A stretch of 64,000 nucleotides of DNA from Oceanobacillus sojae (GCF_007991515.1 NZ_BJYM01000013.1:65169-129168); one strand, 5' to 3'; shown: positions 26,184 through 37,508, numbered from the stretch's first letter. Notes: generated by a model from the sequence alone, not told the origin. A program made the numbers and translations.

Positions 26184-26205
26184 AAGGCTGATGCTTAAAA
26201 CAAAT

Positions 26206-26251
26206 AAATAGCTGTACCTGATACTTTGTAAAAAGTACAGCACAGCTATTT
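26206..26251. terminator. Terminator between convergent genes
   Basis: AAATAGCTGT pairs with ACAGCTATTT (26242-26251), followed by TCAT. It lies between the diguanylate cyclase and phnX. Confidence 0.7.
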
Positions 26252-26296
26252 TCATCATAAAATACAAATACATTATTTTGCAAAAAAAGAATGTAC

Positions 26297-27091
26297 TTAT
26301 TTCTCAAGCCGCTGGTCAATTTCCTCAATAATTCCAGGCAGCTCCCCAAGAGTCCGGATCGTAAAATCAGCTCCATGCTCTATAAAAGTCCTCTCTATTC
26401 CACTAATCAATTCCTCCTGCTCTGGTTCTGATAACGCATGAAATTCTTCTTCACTTAATCCCATTTCCGAGCTGCCGATAACGACCGCTACAGACCAGAC
26501 TTCTGCGTTTAGTGCTTCATCTATATCTGGAACAGTATCTCCAATCTTAACCACATAGCGGGCAGCTGTGAGTTTCAAAGCTTCCATATTCCGATAAATC
26601 ATATATGGATATGCTCGTCCCAATCCACTTGTTCCGTCAGCGGTAATATAAAAGTCCGGCCGATATCCTTTTTTCTCCGCTTCTGGAACAACCACTTCCA
26701 TCATCTTTTGCGTATAGCCTGAGCTGGAGCCAATTTTCAAGCCTTGCTTCCTTAACTGCTCTATCGTTTCCAATACCTCTGGCTTTGGATCTGTATATGC
26801 TGCCAATGTTTCCAGGAGAGCAGTTTCAAAATCAGCATTTAAGTTCTCTACATCCTGCTCCGTAAACTCTCGTCCATATTCCTTTTTCCATAAAGCTGAA
26901 ATTCTCGGCATAGACAGCATTGTCCGGATATGATCAATCTTCGTCAGTCCCATCGGCTCTCTTGCTTCTTCAATAGTTACTTCTATTCCTGCCTTTTTAA
27001 ATACCGTAACAAATGCATTTACCGGGGCGAAACAGCCAAAATCAACTGTTGTTCCTGCCCAATCAAAGATGACGCCTTCTACTTTACTCAT
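26297..27091 (-). CDS. phnX: Phosphonoacetaldehyde hydrolase
   Basis: HAD-superfamily enzyme of 264 residues that splits phosphonoacetaldehyde to acetaldehyde and phosphate. The nucleophile Asp is in IFDWAGTT (~9-16) and the Schiff-base Lys in GLTKIDH (~51), the residue that distinguishes PhnX from other HAD proteins. The GDT motif (KIGDTVPDID) is also present. It overlaps phnW by 4 bp, so both steps of 2-aminoethylphosphonate breakdown are coupled. Confidence 0.95.
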   Translation of the reverse strand: MSKVEGVIFDWAGTTVDFGCFAPVNAFVTVFKKAGIEVTIEEAREPMGLTKIDHIRTMLSMPRISALWKKEYGREFTEQDVENLNADFETALLETLAAYTDPKPEVLETIEQLRKQGLKIGSSSGYTQKMMEVVVPEAEKKGYRPDFYITADGTSGLGRAYPYMIYRNMEALKLTAARYVVKIGDTVPDIDEALNAEVWSVAVVIGSSEMGLSEEEFHALSEPEQEELISGIERTFIEHGADFTIRTLGELPGIIEEIDQRLEK

Positions 27092-28182
27092 TTAACCACC
27101 ACTCCTATATATTCTTGGATTACATTGCATAATCTTTCTATATCTTCTTCATAGACTTCTCCAATATTGCCGATCCGGAACGTATCGATTTCTGTCAGCT
27201 TGCCTGGGTAAAGAACAAAGCCTCTTTCCTTCACATAATGATAAAAATCTTCAAATACAAACGTGTCTTCCGGGAACAGGAATGTCGTAATAATCGGCGA
27301 CTGTCTCTTATTCGTTATATAAGCTCGGAATCCCAGCTTTTCCAAGCCCTCCCGCAGCAGCTGATTATTACGCTGATAACGCTGAAATCTTGCCGGAATC
27401 CCTCCTTCTGCAATTAATTCATCAATTGCTTTAGAAAATGCTGCTACCACATGAGTCGGCGAAGTATAACGCCATTTCCCATCCTTATTCATTGTCTTCC
27501 ACTGATCATATAAATCTAAGGAAAGACTGCTTGCATTTCCCTCACAAGCCTGCAGTTTGTTCAGCCTTGCAATGACAAAACCGAAGCCCGGCACCCCCTG
27601 GATGCATTTATTCGCACTACTGATTAAATAATCGATGCCCAGATCTGGAATATCCATTTCTACACCGCCGAAACTGCTCATTGCATCAACAATCAGTGTC
27701 TTCTGATAGGCCTTAGCAAGTCGGGAAATCATTTCAACCGGGTTCAATATACCTGTTGTTGTTTCACAATGCACCATTACCAGGTGGGTAATCGCAGAAT
27801 CATTTTCTAAAATATACCTTAATTCCAATTCATCAGGATAAGCATTATATGCCACACTGTAATGCTTATAATTTAAACCGATATAATCAGCCATTTCTAC
27901 AATTCGTTCCCCATAGGTACCATTCGTGATAATTAATGCTTTTTCCTTCTTACTTATTGCAGTTGTCATGACAGATTCAACAGTAAATGTACCGCTTCCC
28001 TGCATCAGTACAGCTGTATAATCCTCTGGGGAAGCTTTCGCCAAATCAAGCAGCTGCGCCCGGATTTTCTGGGTAATCTTCTTGTAATCCTGATCCCATG
28101 TACAGCGATCAAAGAGCATTTCCTCCTTCACTGCGGCCGTTGTTGTTAATGGACCTGGTGTTAATAGTTTATATTGTTCCAA
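27088..28182 (-). CDS. phnW: 2-aminoethylphosphonate:pyruvate aminotransferase
   Basis: A fold-type I PLP aminotransferase of 364 residues. The start LLTPGPLTTT and the PLP-lysine segment SSANKCIQG (Lys ~192) are characteristic of PhnW. It converts 2-aminoethylphosphonate and pyruvate to phosphonoacetaldehyde and alanine, and the product goes to PhnX. It lies 77 bp after the substrate-binding-protein gene, within the same minus-strand operon. Confidence 0.95.
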   Translation of the reverse strand: MEQYKLLTPGPLTTTAAVKEEMLFDRCTWDQDYKKITQKIRAQLLDLAKASPEDYTAVLMQGSGTFTVESVMTTAISKKEKALIITNGTYGERIVEMADYIGLNYKHYSVAYNAYPDELELRYILENDSAITHLVMVHCETTTGILNPVEMISRLAKAYQKTLIVDAMSSFGGVEMDIPDLGIDYLISSANKCIQGVPGFGFVIARLNKLQACEGNASSLSLDLYDQWKTMNKDGKWRYTSPTHVVAAFSKAIDELIAEGGIPARFQRYQRNNQLLREGLEKLGFRAYITNKRQSPIITTFLFPEDTFVFEDFYHYVKERGFVLYPGKLTEIDTFRIGNIGEVYEEDIERLCNVIQEYIGVVVK

Positions 28183-28259
28183 AATATATCGCTCCTTTTT
28201 ATAAAATAGGAAGGTTTAAAGATTCCGATAAAAACATTTTAATAGCCTCATCCTGCCAC

Positions 28260-29243
28260 TTATTTTGCTGAATGAAAGAATTCCTGGTGCTGTTCCAATA
28301 ACTCTACATCTAGCGGCTGTTCAAATGTTTTGGAATGTGCGGGTTTATGTGCCTCGTCAACTGTTTCTCCTTCATAAAGAGCGACAGGATAGTAGGTTAA
28401 CAGCTCTTCTCTTGCGTCTGTCGAGATAACCTCTGCCATATCCATTGCCTTCTGCGTTTTTTCATCATTATCCTTTTTCACTACTGCTACTGCTTCCATT
28501 AGTGAGAAGTTCCCTTCTGTCGGATCAACAAAGGCAATTGGTGCTCCTGATTCTTTTGCTACAACTGCCTGATGCCTAAGCCCGAAACCGGCAGCCGCTT
28601 CTCCGGCCTGCACCTTGCTGATTGGACCGGAACCAGAGCTCTCCAGATGCGGTCCTACATTCGCGATTAGCTTTTGGAAAATTTCTTTCCCTTCTTCTTC
28701 TCCATACTCACTGATTACTGCCTGTACCATCAGCCATGCTGTCGAAGAATCATCAATATTTGGAATCGATACAAGTCCTTCGTATTCAGGCTTTGCTAAG
28801 TCAGCAATGCTTTCTGGAGTTGCTAATCCATGCTGCTTCAGTACCTCGGTATTTACAAAAATGGCACCTGTATTTCCCAAAATCGGGGTATAATATGGAG
28901 GATGTTCTTCGAGTGCACTTGTTTCATAAGTTAAATCTTCAAACATATCATTCTGTTCCTGGGCACTGTCCAGGAAATAAGAGCTCATGGTTACTACATC
29001 TGCTTCAATTTTGTCTCCTTCTGCCAGCAGTTTACCTCCTAATTCAGATGTCCCCTGAGACTGCAAAATATATTCCCCTTCATAGCCTGCATCATCTAAT
29101 GCAGCCTCCATTGCTGACGTTGCTTCTTCATCTGCATTGGTATAAATGACGACATCATCACTGCTTTGAGTACCGCATCCTGCTAAGACAAACGCTAAAC
29201 CAATTCCTGCTCCTATGATTGACTTTTTCATTGATTTCAACAT
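28260..29243 (-). CDS. 2-aminoethylphosphonate ABC transporter substrate-binding lipoprotein
   Basis: A 327-residue extracellular solute-binding protein with a lipoprotein signal (LAGC, Cys ~23). The sequence VVIYTNADEEATSAM and the overall layout match iron/2-AEP-type (PhnS) binding proteins. It is encoded between the ABC permease and phnW/phnX, so 2-aminoethylphosphonate is the likely ligand. Confidence 0.88.
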   Translation of the reverse strand: MLKSMKKSIIGAGIGLAFVLAGCGTQSSDDVVIYTNADEEATSAMEAALDDAGYEGEYILQSQGTSELGGKLLAEGDKIEADVVTMSSYFLDSAQEQNDMFEDLTYETSALEEHPPYYTPILGNTGAIFVNTEVLKQHGLATPESIADLAKPEYEGLVSIPNIDDSSTAWLMVQAVISEYGEEEGKEIFQKLIANVGPHLESSGSGPISKVQAGEAAAGFGLRHQAVVAKESGAPIAFVDPTEGNFSLMEAVAVVKKDNDEKTQKAMDMAEVISTDAREELLTYYPVALYEGETVDEAHKPAHSKTFEQPLDVELLEQHQEFFHSAK

Positions 29244-29252
29244 GTTTTTCCC

Positions 29253-30890
29253 TCACTTTTTATAGATTGCAGCTCTTTTCTGAAGAGCATCACACACAGC
29301 TCTGACCAATAAATTGGTTAAGAAAATCAGTACGGACAAAACAAATATTTCATTGAACTTTGCAAAATGCTGCAGTTCATTAATTTTGCTTGCTACAACA
29401 GTGGTCTGGGCAGATACCAGGAAGATAACGCCGCTGATTGTTACCATCGCATTGATGAAATAGTAGCTGAACATCTCTAAAACCGTAGATACAGAGTTCG
29501 GTAAAATAACACGATAGACCGTTTTAATCCAGTTATCCCCCAGTAATTCCCCTGAAGTTTCCCAGTCCGGATTCATCTTTGTTAAAGCATTTTTTGCCAT
29601 TAAATATGGTGTTGTAAAGTAATGCATGATATTACATAAAACAATAATGATAAAGGTTCCCTTTAAACTGCTGTCATTAAAAAGCAGTAGATAGGATAAT
29701 CCCAGCACCATACCAGGAACTGTATTGGTAATCATCGAAAAAATATCTACAGTTTGTTTCCCTTTTATCGGTGTACGTGCATTAAGAAGCGCTGATCCGT
29801 ACGTAATAATCGTTCCTAACACAGCAGTTAATACCGCCACAATAAGTGAATTTCTGTAAACCGATACCAGATCATTCGATTGGAAGATACCTGTAATATG
29901 CTGCCATGTAAAGCTTAAATCGTAAGGGAAAGCCGTCACAAATGGCGCAATGAACATTACCACAAACACAGAAAGCATTGCCAGCAGAACAACAGCAGAG
30001 GTAACTCCAAAAAAACTGTCTCTGAATTTACTTGGTGTCAGTTCTGTTTCACTGAACTTATCATAATGAAAATTAAATCTTTCGAGATAGTTCAATAGAA
30101 TAACACCTGCGACTGCCGGAAATAACATCATTACAGCAATCACAGCACCCTGACTGAAGTCCGGAATCGAACCAAGCATTGCCTGATAAAGCTGCGTTGC
30201 AACAACGTCATATGTCCCGCCTACGGATGCTGGTATCCCAAAATCTGTGAAGCTGAGGATAAAGGATAAAACAAATGCTCCTCCCAAAGCTCCTAATAAT
30301 GGACGGACAACGGTGTTCAGAAAACTCCTTAATGTCCTGTCCCCCATCAGCTTAGACACAATGATAAATTTCTTATCAATATATTTGAAAGAATTATGGA
30401 TTAGCAGGAACGCTGCCGGCAACGTATAGATAACATATCCAATCAGCAGTCCGTTAAATCCATAGATTTCAAATAAATTTCTCCCAAAAAGCTTTGTCAA
30501 TAATCCCTGATTTCCAAAGGTGTACATAATTGCAAACCCGTAAGTAATTGTGGGAATCAGCATCGGGATGAGAATTCCAACTTTCACAGCACTTTTTAAA
30601 GGCTGATAAATTCTTGTAAAATTGACGGCATATGCTAAAGTAAATGCCAGCATCGTAGTAATAATGGCTGTAGCCCCTGAAACCTTGATGCTATTGCCTA
30701 TTGCACTGATTAATGTGTTATTTGACAAAGCTTCCATATAATTTGAAAACCCTGCTCCTCCATCGTCGGTGACAAATGAGCGGAAAAATAAGACAAGCAG
30801 CGGAGCTATCAGAAAGGCAAAAAACAGTATTAAGATAATGATAAAGATAACCCGCATTTCCGGTTTTGCATTACGCATATTTTTCACCAA
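29253..30890 (-). CDS. ABC transporter permease with two fused permease domains
   Basis: A 545-residue protein with about 12 membrane segments and two inner-membrane permease domains. EAA-type coupling loops are near ~200 (MGDRTLRSFLNTVVRP) and ~460 (LLGDNWIKTVYRVILP), the latter followed by further helices. In enterobacterial phn operons the two permeases (PhnU, PhnV) are separate. The frame opens at a GTG overlapping the ATPase gene; an ATG at 30878 is an alternative start. It works with the ATPase and binding protein of the same operon. Confidence 0.88.
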   Translation of the reverse strand: MVKNMRNAKPEMRVIFIIILILFFAFLIAPLLVLFFRSFVTDDGGAGFSNYMEALSNNTLISAIGNSIKVSGATAIITTMLAFTLAYAVNFTRIYQPLKSAVKVGILIPMLIPTITYGFAIMYTFGNQGLLTKLFGRNLFEIYGFNGLLIGYVIYTLPAAFLLIHNSFKYIDKKFIIVSKLMGDRTLRSFLNTVVRPLLGALGGAFVLSFILSFTDFGIPASVGGTYDVVATQLYQAMLGSIPDFSQGAVIAVMMLFPAVAGVILLNYLERFNFHYDKFSETELTPSKFRDSFFGVTSAVVLLAMLSVFVVMFIAPFVTAFPYDLSFTWQHITGIFQSNDLVSVYRNSLIVAVLTAVLGTIITYGSALLNARTPIKGKQTVDIFSMITNTVPGMVLGLSYLLLFNDSSLKGTFIIIVLCNIMHYFTTPYLMAKNALTKMNPDWETSGELLGDNWIKTVYRVILPNSVSTVLEMFSYYFINAMVTISGVIFLVSAQTTVVASKINELQHFAKFNEIFVLSVLIFLTNLLVRAVCDALQKRAAIYKK

Positions 30891-31623
30891 ATAAATTATA
30901 GATATTTTGCCGTTTAATCTGCAGCTGTCTTAAAATAAATTCCTTTACAAAATCATTTTTTGGCTGATTAATAATTTCAAATGGTGTGCCAAACTGCGAA
31001 ATATTTCCCTGATTAATAATCAAGATTTTATCCGATATGGTTAAAGCTTCCTCCGGGTCATGTGTCACAATAATCGTTGTCAGGTTAAACTCCTTGGCAA
31101 TCGACTTAATTCTTTCTTTTATCGATTCCTTAATCACACCGTCTAACGCACTTAAAGGTTCATCCAAAAGCAGCAGCTTTGGTTTCGTAACTAAAGTTCT
31201 AGCCAAGGCAACCCGCTGCTTCTGTCCGCCTGACAACTCTCCAATTCTCTTTTTCAAATGCGGCTTTAGCTCCAGAAATTCAATATATTCCCTGACTTCC
31301 TCTGCCGATGCAGTATCTTTTTTATTTCGCAGTCCATAAACAATATTTTCATATGCATTTAAATGGGGAAACAGCGCATAATCTTGAAATACTATATTAA
31401 ATCCACGATTTTTCATATCTACATTACTCAAATCCTCGTTATTAAAGATAACTTTTCCCTGGTCAATCCTGGTCAGTCCCAAGATAATATTCAATAAGGT
31501 TGTCTTCCCGCTTCCGCTGGGTCCAAGTAGCGATACAATTTCACCGCTGTTAATCTTAAGATCAATATTTTCTAAAACAACTTTCTGGTCGAATTGTTTA
31601 CTAATATTTTGTAGCTCCAACAA
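30871..31623 (-). CDS. 2-aminoethylphosphonate ABC transporter ATPase
   Basis: ABC ATPase of ~250 residues with Walker A GPSGSGKTT, signature LSGGQKQRVALAR and Walker B LLLDEPLSALD followed by a C-terminal tail. The reading frame is open to an ATG at 31656, but the AGGAGGAGG site places a TTG at 31623 at the right distance. It overlaps the permease gene by 20 bp and is the first gene of the operon, divergent from the DeoR gene. Confidence 0.9.
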   Translation of the reverse strand: MLELQNISKQFDQKVVLENIDLKINSGEIVSLLGPSGSGKTTLLNIILGLTRIDQGKVIFNNEDLSNVDMKNRGFNIVFQDYALFPHLNAYENIVYGLRNKKDTASAEEVREYIEFLELKPHLKKRIGELSGGQKQRVALARTLVTKPKLLLLDEPLSALDGVIKESIKERIKSIAKEFNLTTIIVTHDPEEALTISDKILIINQGNISQFGTPFEIINQPKNDFVKEFILRQLQIKRQNIYNLFGEKYA

Positions 31624-31727
31624 ACTGACCACCTCCTCCTGAATTACCTCCATCATATAAAACGAATATTAAGATAAATCACTTATCGTGTTAAGAATAT
31701 GTAAATTATGAATATATTAAGCATAAC

Positions 31728-31768
31728 TTATGCATAAAATATAATTTTATATACTTGCATTTATGCAT
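31728..31768. promoter_or_regulatory. Candidate DeoR operators
   Basis: TTATGCATAA at 31728-31737 is a perfect palindrome. TGCAT-TT-ATGCA at 31756-31767 is a second dyad sharing the TTATGCAT core. They lie between the phosphonate operon and the divergent DeoR gene. Confidence 0.45.
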
Positions 31769-31871
31769 GATTCATTCTAAATTTTATGTAAATAGATTGA
31801 TTATACTGCAAATTGCCCGTAAACTTGGTATAAAGAATAATCCAATCAAAACGTTATATGAGGAGGATAAA

Positions 31872-32636
31872 ATGCTTCCAGTTGAGAGACAGAAGAAAAT
31901 GATTGATTTATTAACGATTAAAAAAGTGATGAAGATGCCAGAGCTTCGGGAAGAATTAGGTATCTCAATAGACACACTGCGCAGAGATATAAATGCTCTT
32001 GCTGAACAAGGAAAACTTAAAAAGATATATGGAGGCATTAAATTGGTCGAGCCTAAGTTTGGCGAAGCATCCATGGAAGAGCGGATGATCACCCATTTGG
32101 ACGAGAAAACTGCCATTGCAAAAAAATGTGATGCATTTATTGAGGATGGGGACTGCATTTATTTAGACAGTGGCTCGACGACTTATCAAATTGCAAAATA
32201 TATTAAGGAAAAAAGGAATCTGACAGTCATTACAAACTCTGTTCCTGTCATCCTGGAATTAATGAACAGTGCTATTGAACTCATTGTAATAGGCGGAAAG
32301 GTCAGAAAAAAGGAGCGATCTGTTGTAACCTATGATTACTTATTTAACTTTCATCAATTAAACATCCAGAAAGCCTTTATCTGTGCAAGCGGAATTACGA
32401 TGGATAAGGGGATTTCGGATTATAACGTGGAGGAGGCCCTTGCCCGCAAAAAGATTGTTGCGCTTTCCCATGAGGTCTATGTTGCTGCGGACAGCTCCAA
32501 ATTTGGAAAGAATGTTACGGTGAATATTGCCGGGCTGGATGAGATTGATTATGTTGTAACAGATCAAAAGGTGGATCAAGAGGTTATCAAGCAATTTGAT
32601 GAGGTGGAGACGGAGCTGGTTGTTTCAGAGGAATAA
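31872..32636 (+). CDS. DeoR family regulator of the phosphonate operon
   Basis: A 254-residue protein with an N-terminal DeoR helix-turn-helix (MPELREELGISIDTLRRDI, ~20-40) and a C-terminal DeoRC sugar/phosphate-sensor domain with the IYLDSGSTTYQIA stretch. AGGAGG at 31861 sets the ATG start at 31872; an in-frame ATG 39 codons upstream lacks a site. It is divergent from the 2-aminoethylphosphonate genes and likely controls them, in place of the GntR-type PhnR known in enterobacteria. Confidence 0.85.
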   Translation: MLPVERQKKMIDLLTIKKVMKMPELREELGISIDTLRRDINALAEQGKLKKIYGGIKLVEPKFGEASMEERMITHLDEKTAIAKKCDAFIEDGDCIYLDSGSTTYQIAKYIKEKRNLTVITNSVPVILELMNSAIELIVIGGKVRKKERSVVTYDYLFNFHQLNIQKAFICASGITMDKGISDYNVEEALARKKIVALSHEVYVAADSSKFGKNVTVNIAGLDEIDYVVTDQKVDQEVIKQFDEVETELVVSEE

Positions 32637-32640
32637 TTGA

Positions 32641-32685
32641 GATTACATATCAGAATGCATATACAGATCATTCTGATATGTAATC
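32641..32685. terminator. Perfect 17-bp inverted repeat between convergent genes
   Basis: GATTACATATCAGAATG and CATTCTGATATGTAATC pair completely over an 11-base loop. No T run follows, so it may be a bidirectional stop aided by the stem strength. Confidence 0.55.
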
Positions 32686-32693
32686 CTCGATAA

Positions 32694-33260
32694 CTATTCC
32701 ATTTCATCAGCTTCAGATAAACAAGACTTAAGAGCATCTTTATCCAGCATATCAAGCTCGGATTGTTCCGCAGGAAATCCTTCGAAGCTTTCCATTATGA
32801 TAAAATCGTCCTCCCCTAAAGAAAACCTGGCTAATATATTTGATTCTGTAAATAGGCTACCTTTCTGATCTTCCAATTCTTCTAACAAAGAAACATCTAT
32901 TATTTGGAAAGGGGATTCTTCAAAAAGCATATCTGTTCTTTCACTTTGCAGACACGCCTCTAACGAATCCGCTTTCATTTTATTGTTACCACTTGTCAGC
33001 TCCTGTATCTTTCCCCCATCTGCATCCAGTTGCTCCGTTTTAGACAAAACCATGTTCTCAATTGGAAAAACGCCATTTTTCTCTGTCAAAACCATATAAA
33101 AACTGCTCGCTACCAAAATAAAACTAATGAATAATAAACTTGCTGTACCAAATGTAATTGCTTCTTTTTTTATAAAAAATAACCTGTTGACCACTACGAA
33201 TAAATAAACAAGAAATGCCACCAGACCTGCCACGAGCAAAAATATTGGCCAAATCTCCAT
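32694..33260 (-). CDS. Small two-TM membrane protein of unknown function
   Basis: A 188-residue protein with membrane segments at ~5-25 and ~36-60, then a hydrophilic, acidic domain of ~125 residues that is probably extracytoplasmic and has no motif I know. CTTTCTC (minus GAGAAAG) lies just before the ATG. Neighbours give no hint: a DeoR gene on one side, a penicillin acylase on the other. It may be lineage-specific. Confidence 0.6.
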   Translation of the reverse strand: MEIWPIFLLVAGLVAFLVYLFVVVNRLFFIKKEAITFGTASLLFISFILVASSFYMVLTEKNGVFPIENMVLSKTEQLDADGGKIQELTSGNNKMKADSLEACLQSERTDMLFEESPFQIIDVSLLEELEDQKGSLFTESNILARFSLGEDDFIIMESFEGFPAEQSELDMLDKDALKSCLSEADEME

Positions 33261-33464
33261 TCTTCTCTCCTTTCTCCCTATAAAAGCATAGGGTAATTAT
33301 TTATATCAGTTCATAAACTGAAACTAATGACCTGATACAATTATACTACAAAGCATGTAATTTATTTCATCATTTTTATAAATCGAGCCATTATAACTAT
33401 ACCGTTATCTAATAAACAAGTTATTAAAAACCACAAACGTTTTTTGGTCTATATCTGAAAATAA

Positions 33465-33511
33465 AAAATAATGACTCCCGCCTTAAACTGCATGCGGAAA
33501 ACCATTATTTT
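33465..33511 (-). terminator. Terminator after the penicillin acylase gene
   Basis: On the minus strand AAAATAATG (33503-33511) pairs with CATTATTTT (33465-33473), with inner CCGC/GCGG pairs; a T-rich stretch follows. Confidence 0.75.
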
Positions 33512-33525
33512 TCATCCTCATCTAT

Positions 33526-35919
33526 TCATTTCTGCGGCATCAGCTTCAATTCCAAACCTTCCGCATTATCCATCCTCGTTTCATGATAATTCCCATCAAC
33601 CCAATCACTCATCTGGTCATGATACCACTCACTTCTGAAATGTCCGTCCTGCCCAGGCCCGACAATATGATATCCTGCATTCATATCTCCGGCATCTATC
33701 ACAAAGCGCCAGGAAGCGCCGTGATCTACTACACCTGTTTTGGAATTATAACTGGCAGCCATTGGTGTCACACTACTTCCTCCAACTGGTATAGCATCTT
33801 CATTATTAAAGAAAAATGCTAAAAATGGGCTGACTCCTGATAATGGATGATTGAATTCAACCTGATGGTAGTCGCCCCATGTCCAGGCCGCCATATCCTC
33901 TCCATAATCTTCTGCCAGCTTTTCTAAGGCTGCTTGCAAAGATCCATGCAATACATTTTCTACCCCGCCATTTTCACCCAGCCAGATCGACTGCTCTCCA
34001 TCTCTAGCCAATCGCAGCATATTATCTATCGATTGGGACTCTGTTGAAAATAAGCTTCTCATCGTATCAGGGATTTTCCCTTCATAGATTTCATTTTGAA
34101 TCTCCTGCATCCAATGCTCAAAAATCAGCGGCTGCGGCTTATCTTTATCTGCTGTAAAGTTCCAATCTGCCAGCAGCTTTAGAGCTTCTTGTTCCTGTTC
34201 TGTCAATTCCGCATCATTCAAAGTTTCCTGAAAGAAAGGAACAAATTCCCGTGCTCTTAAATCCGTCTGATCCATTTGCAGATTCTGCATATCTTCCACT
34301 GTAAAATTATCTCCGGATTCCAGCACTTCCTCAATCCGTTCATAGCGATATGGCTGCGCCCACACATTGCTGATATGATAAGAGTAGCTATCCGGCGCAA
34401 TTTTGTTATTGGCAGTTGCAATGAAGCCTTTCTCCGGGTTCACAACAGCAGGAAGCTCATCAAATGGGATAAAATCCTGCCAATCATTCTCTGCTTCCCA
34501 GCCGTTTAACGGTAATAGAGCATCTTTTCCATCCTCATAAATCGGGATTTTACCATTTGCTTTATAGGCAATGGTTCCATCCTGAGATGCAAACACGAAA
34601 TTTTGTGCCGGAACTAGAAACTTCTCCAGACCTTCTTCAAATTCCTCCCAATCAGCTGCACGATTCATCTCCATAATTGCCTCTAATTCCGTACTCGCAT
34701 CAAGCGCTGTCCATCTTAAAGAAAGTACCGTCTCTTTCCCGGTATCTTCAGCAAACTCTGAAATAACAGGTCCATGGCGCGTTTCTGTCACTTCATAATG
34801 AATCGTTTCTCCATCCTTTACTTTAATCGGCTCCTCAATGATTGCAGCCTCTTCCCACTCATCCTCATATAAAAACTCATTAGCATTATCCGGATTCCGC
34901 TTCTCAATATATAATTGCTGTACATCTGGACCCGTATTGGTTACGCCCCATGCTATCTGATCATTATGACCAAGAATAATCCCAGGCACACCGGCGAAAA
35001 TAACCCCGCTCACATTCAGCCCATCCTCTGATTCCAAATGCATTTGCAGCCAAATGGATGGAGTAGCCAGTCCAAGATGCGGATCATCTGCCAAAAGAGG
35101 CATCCCTGACGCTGTTTTATCACCACTGACAACCCAGTTATTACTGCCATTAAAAGGATGAGGAATAATTGCATCCTCAAAGCTTGCCGCAATATCCAGC
35201 TCCTCCTCTTTAATAATTGCCGGTCTGTTTTCTGGGTATGCCGGGAATAATTCATATGCTTTTTCCTCATCATATTCATTGAGCAGATAATAATTAAAGG
35301 CCTGCTGTTCCCAATGTCCGCCAAGATCAAATGCCATAAATTTTCCTATCGTCAATGAATCCACCGGCGTCCATTCCTCCGGCTCAAACCCCATTAATTT
35401 AAATTCAATTGGTAAGCTGTTATTTGCCTTCGCTTCCTCTATATAAGCATTTACACCTGTAGCAAAGTCCTCCAGAACTTCTATGGATTCTTCAGAATAA
35501 ACCTCATAGGATTCCTCTGCAGCACGTCTTAAACCGAGTGTCCGGAAATATTTATCCTGATTGACAGCATCCTCGCCAATCACTTCACTCAACATTCCCG
35601 AAGCCTGTCTTCGCGAGAGCTCCATTTGAAACATCCGCCGGTCTGCCTGGATGTATCCCTGCGCAATATACAAATCCCGGGCATTATCCGCCTGAATATG
35701 CGGTACTCCGTCTTCATCCGTTATAACCGTAACTTCATTCTCAAGTACAGAAAGCTCTACTGTTCCTTCTGTTATCGGAAGGGATTTATTTATGTACCCG
35801 TTTACAAACAAAAACGCAGCAAGTCCAAGAATAACAATAAATCCAAATATGCTGAGCAGGATTTTCTTTTTACTGAATCTATTTTTCTTAGGCGATGTTT
35901 CATAGACTTTCTTTCCCAA
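33526..35919 (-). CDS. Penicillin acylase family protein (Ntn hydrolase)
   Basis: A 797-residue protein with an N-terminal membrane anchor or signal (~19-40), the alpha-chain region, then the autocatalytic site FNGSNNWVVSG with Ser259 as the predicted new N-terminal nucleophile, and a long beta chain. HPHLG and the NDQIAWGVT region are conserved in the family. It is expected to self-cleave and act on N-acyl compounds (penicillins, acyl-homoserine lactones or acylamino acids); the natural substrate is unknown. It starts with TTG after GGGGGA. It is monocistronic with a terminator of its own. Confidence 0.9.
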   Translation of the reverse strand: MGKKVYETSPKKNRFSKKKILLSIFGFIVILGLAAFLFVNGYINKSLPITEGTVELSVLENEVTVITDEDGVPHIQADNARDLYIAQGYIQADRRMFQMELSRRQASGMLSEVIGEDAVNQDKYFRTLGLRRAAEESYEVYSEESIEVLEDFATGVNAYIEEAKANNSLPIEFKLMGFEPEEWTPVDSLTIGKFMAFDLGGHWEQQAFNYYLLNEYDEEKAYELFPAYPENRPAIIKEEELDIAASFEDAIIPHPFNGSNNWVVSGDKTASGMPLLADDPHLGLATPSIWLQMHLESEDGLNVSGVIFAGVPGIILGHNDQIAWGVTNTGPDVQQLYIEKRNPDNANEFLYEDEWEEAAIIEEPIKVKDGETIHYEVTETRHGPVISEFAEDTGKETVLSLRWTALDASTELEAIMEMNRAADWEEFEEGLEKFLVPAQNFVFASQDGTIAYKANGKIPIYEDGKDALLPLNGWEAENDWQDFIPFDELPAVVNPEKGFIATANNKIAPDSYSYHISNVWAQPYRYERIEEVLESGDNFTVEDMQNLQMDQTDLRAREFVPFFQETLNDAELTEQEQEALKLLADWNFTADKDKPQPLIFEHWMQEIQNEIYEGKIPDTMRSLFSTESQSIDNMLRLARDGEQSIWLGENGGVENVLHGSLQAALEKLAEDYGEDMAAWTWGDYHQVEFNHPLSGVSPFLAFFFNNEDAIPVGGSSVTPMAASYNSKTGVVDHGASWRFVIDAGDMNAGYHIVGPGQDGHFRSEWYHDQMSDWVDGNYHETRMDNAEGLELKLMPQK

Positions 35920-36109
35920 TTACAAAATCCCCCTTAGTAACTCTCTTTTTAATGTCTGTCTCTAATGAGAAGCATAGCATGTTGGATTGGGATGTCAAGA
36001 TTGCTATATTATGGAATATATGCTGCCTGATTCATTTTTATATCCCGGAAACTGGTTAAAAAGGTAAGAGACGCACAGCTTCATTTAAAGGTATATCTGG
36101 AAATCAAAC

Positions 36110-36151
36110 AAACAGTGCAATATGAGCAGTTTCACCCATATTGCACTGTTT
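36110..36151 (-). terminator. Terminator after malA
   Basis: AAACAGTGCAATATG (36110-36124) and CATATTGCACTGTTT (36137-36151) form a perfect 15-bp stem, with T-rich sequence following on the minus strand. Confidence 0.85.
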
Positions 36152-36158
36152 AAAAAAT

Positions 36159-37508
<1,350 letters not shown>

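Noticed and set aside
31755..31871. Longer N-terminus of the DeoR protein from the ATG at 31755
   Set aside because: The added 39 residues are not DeoR-like, and AGGAGG precedes the ATG at 31872.
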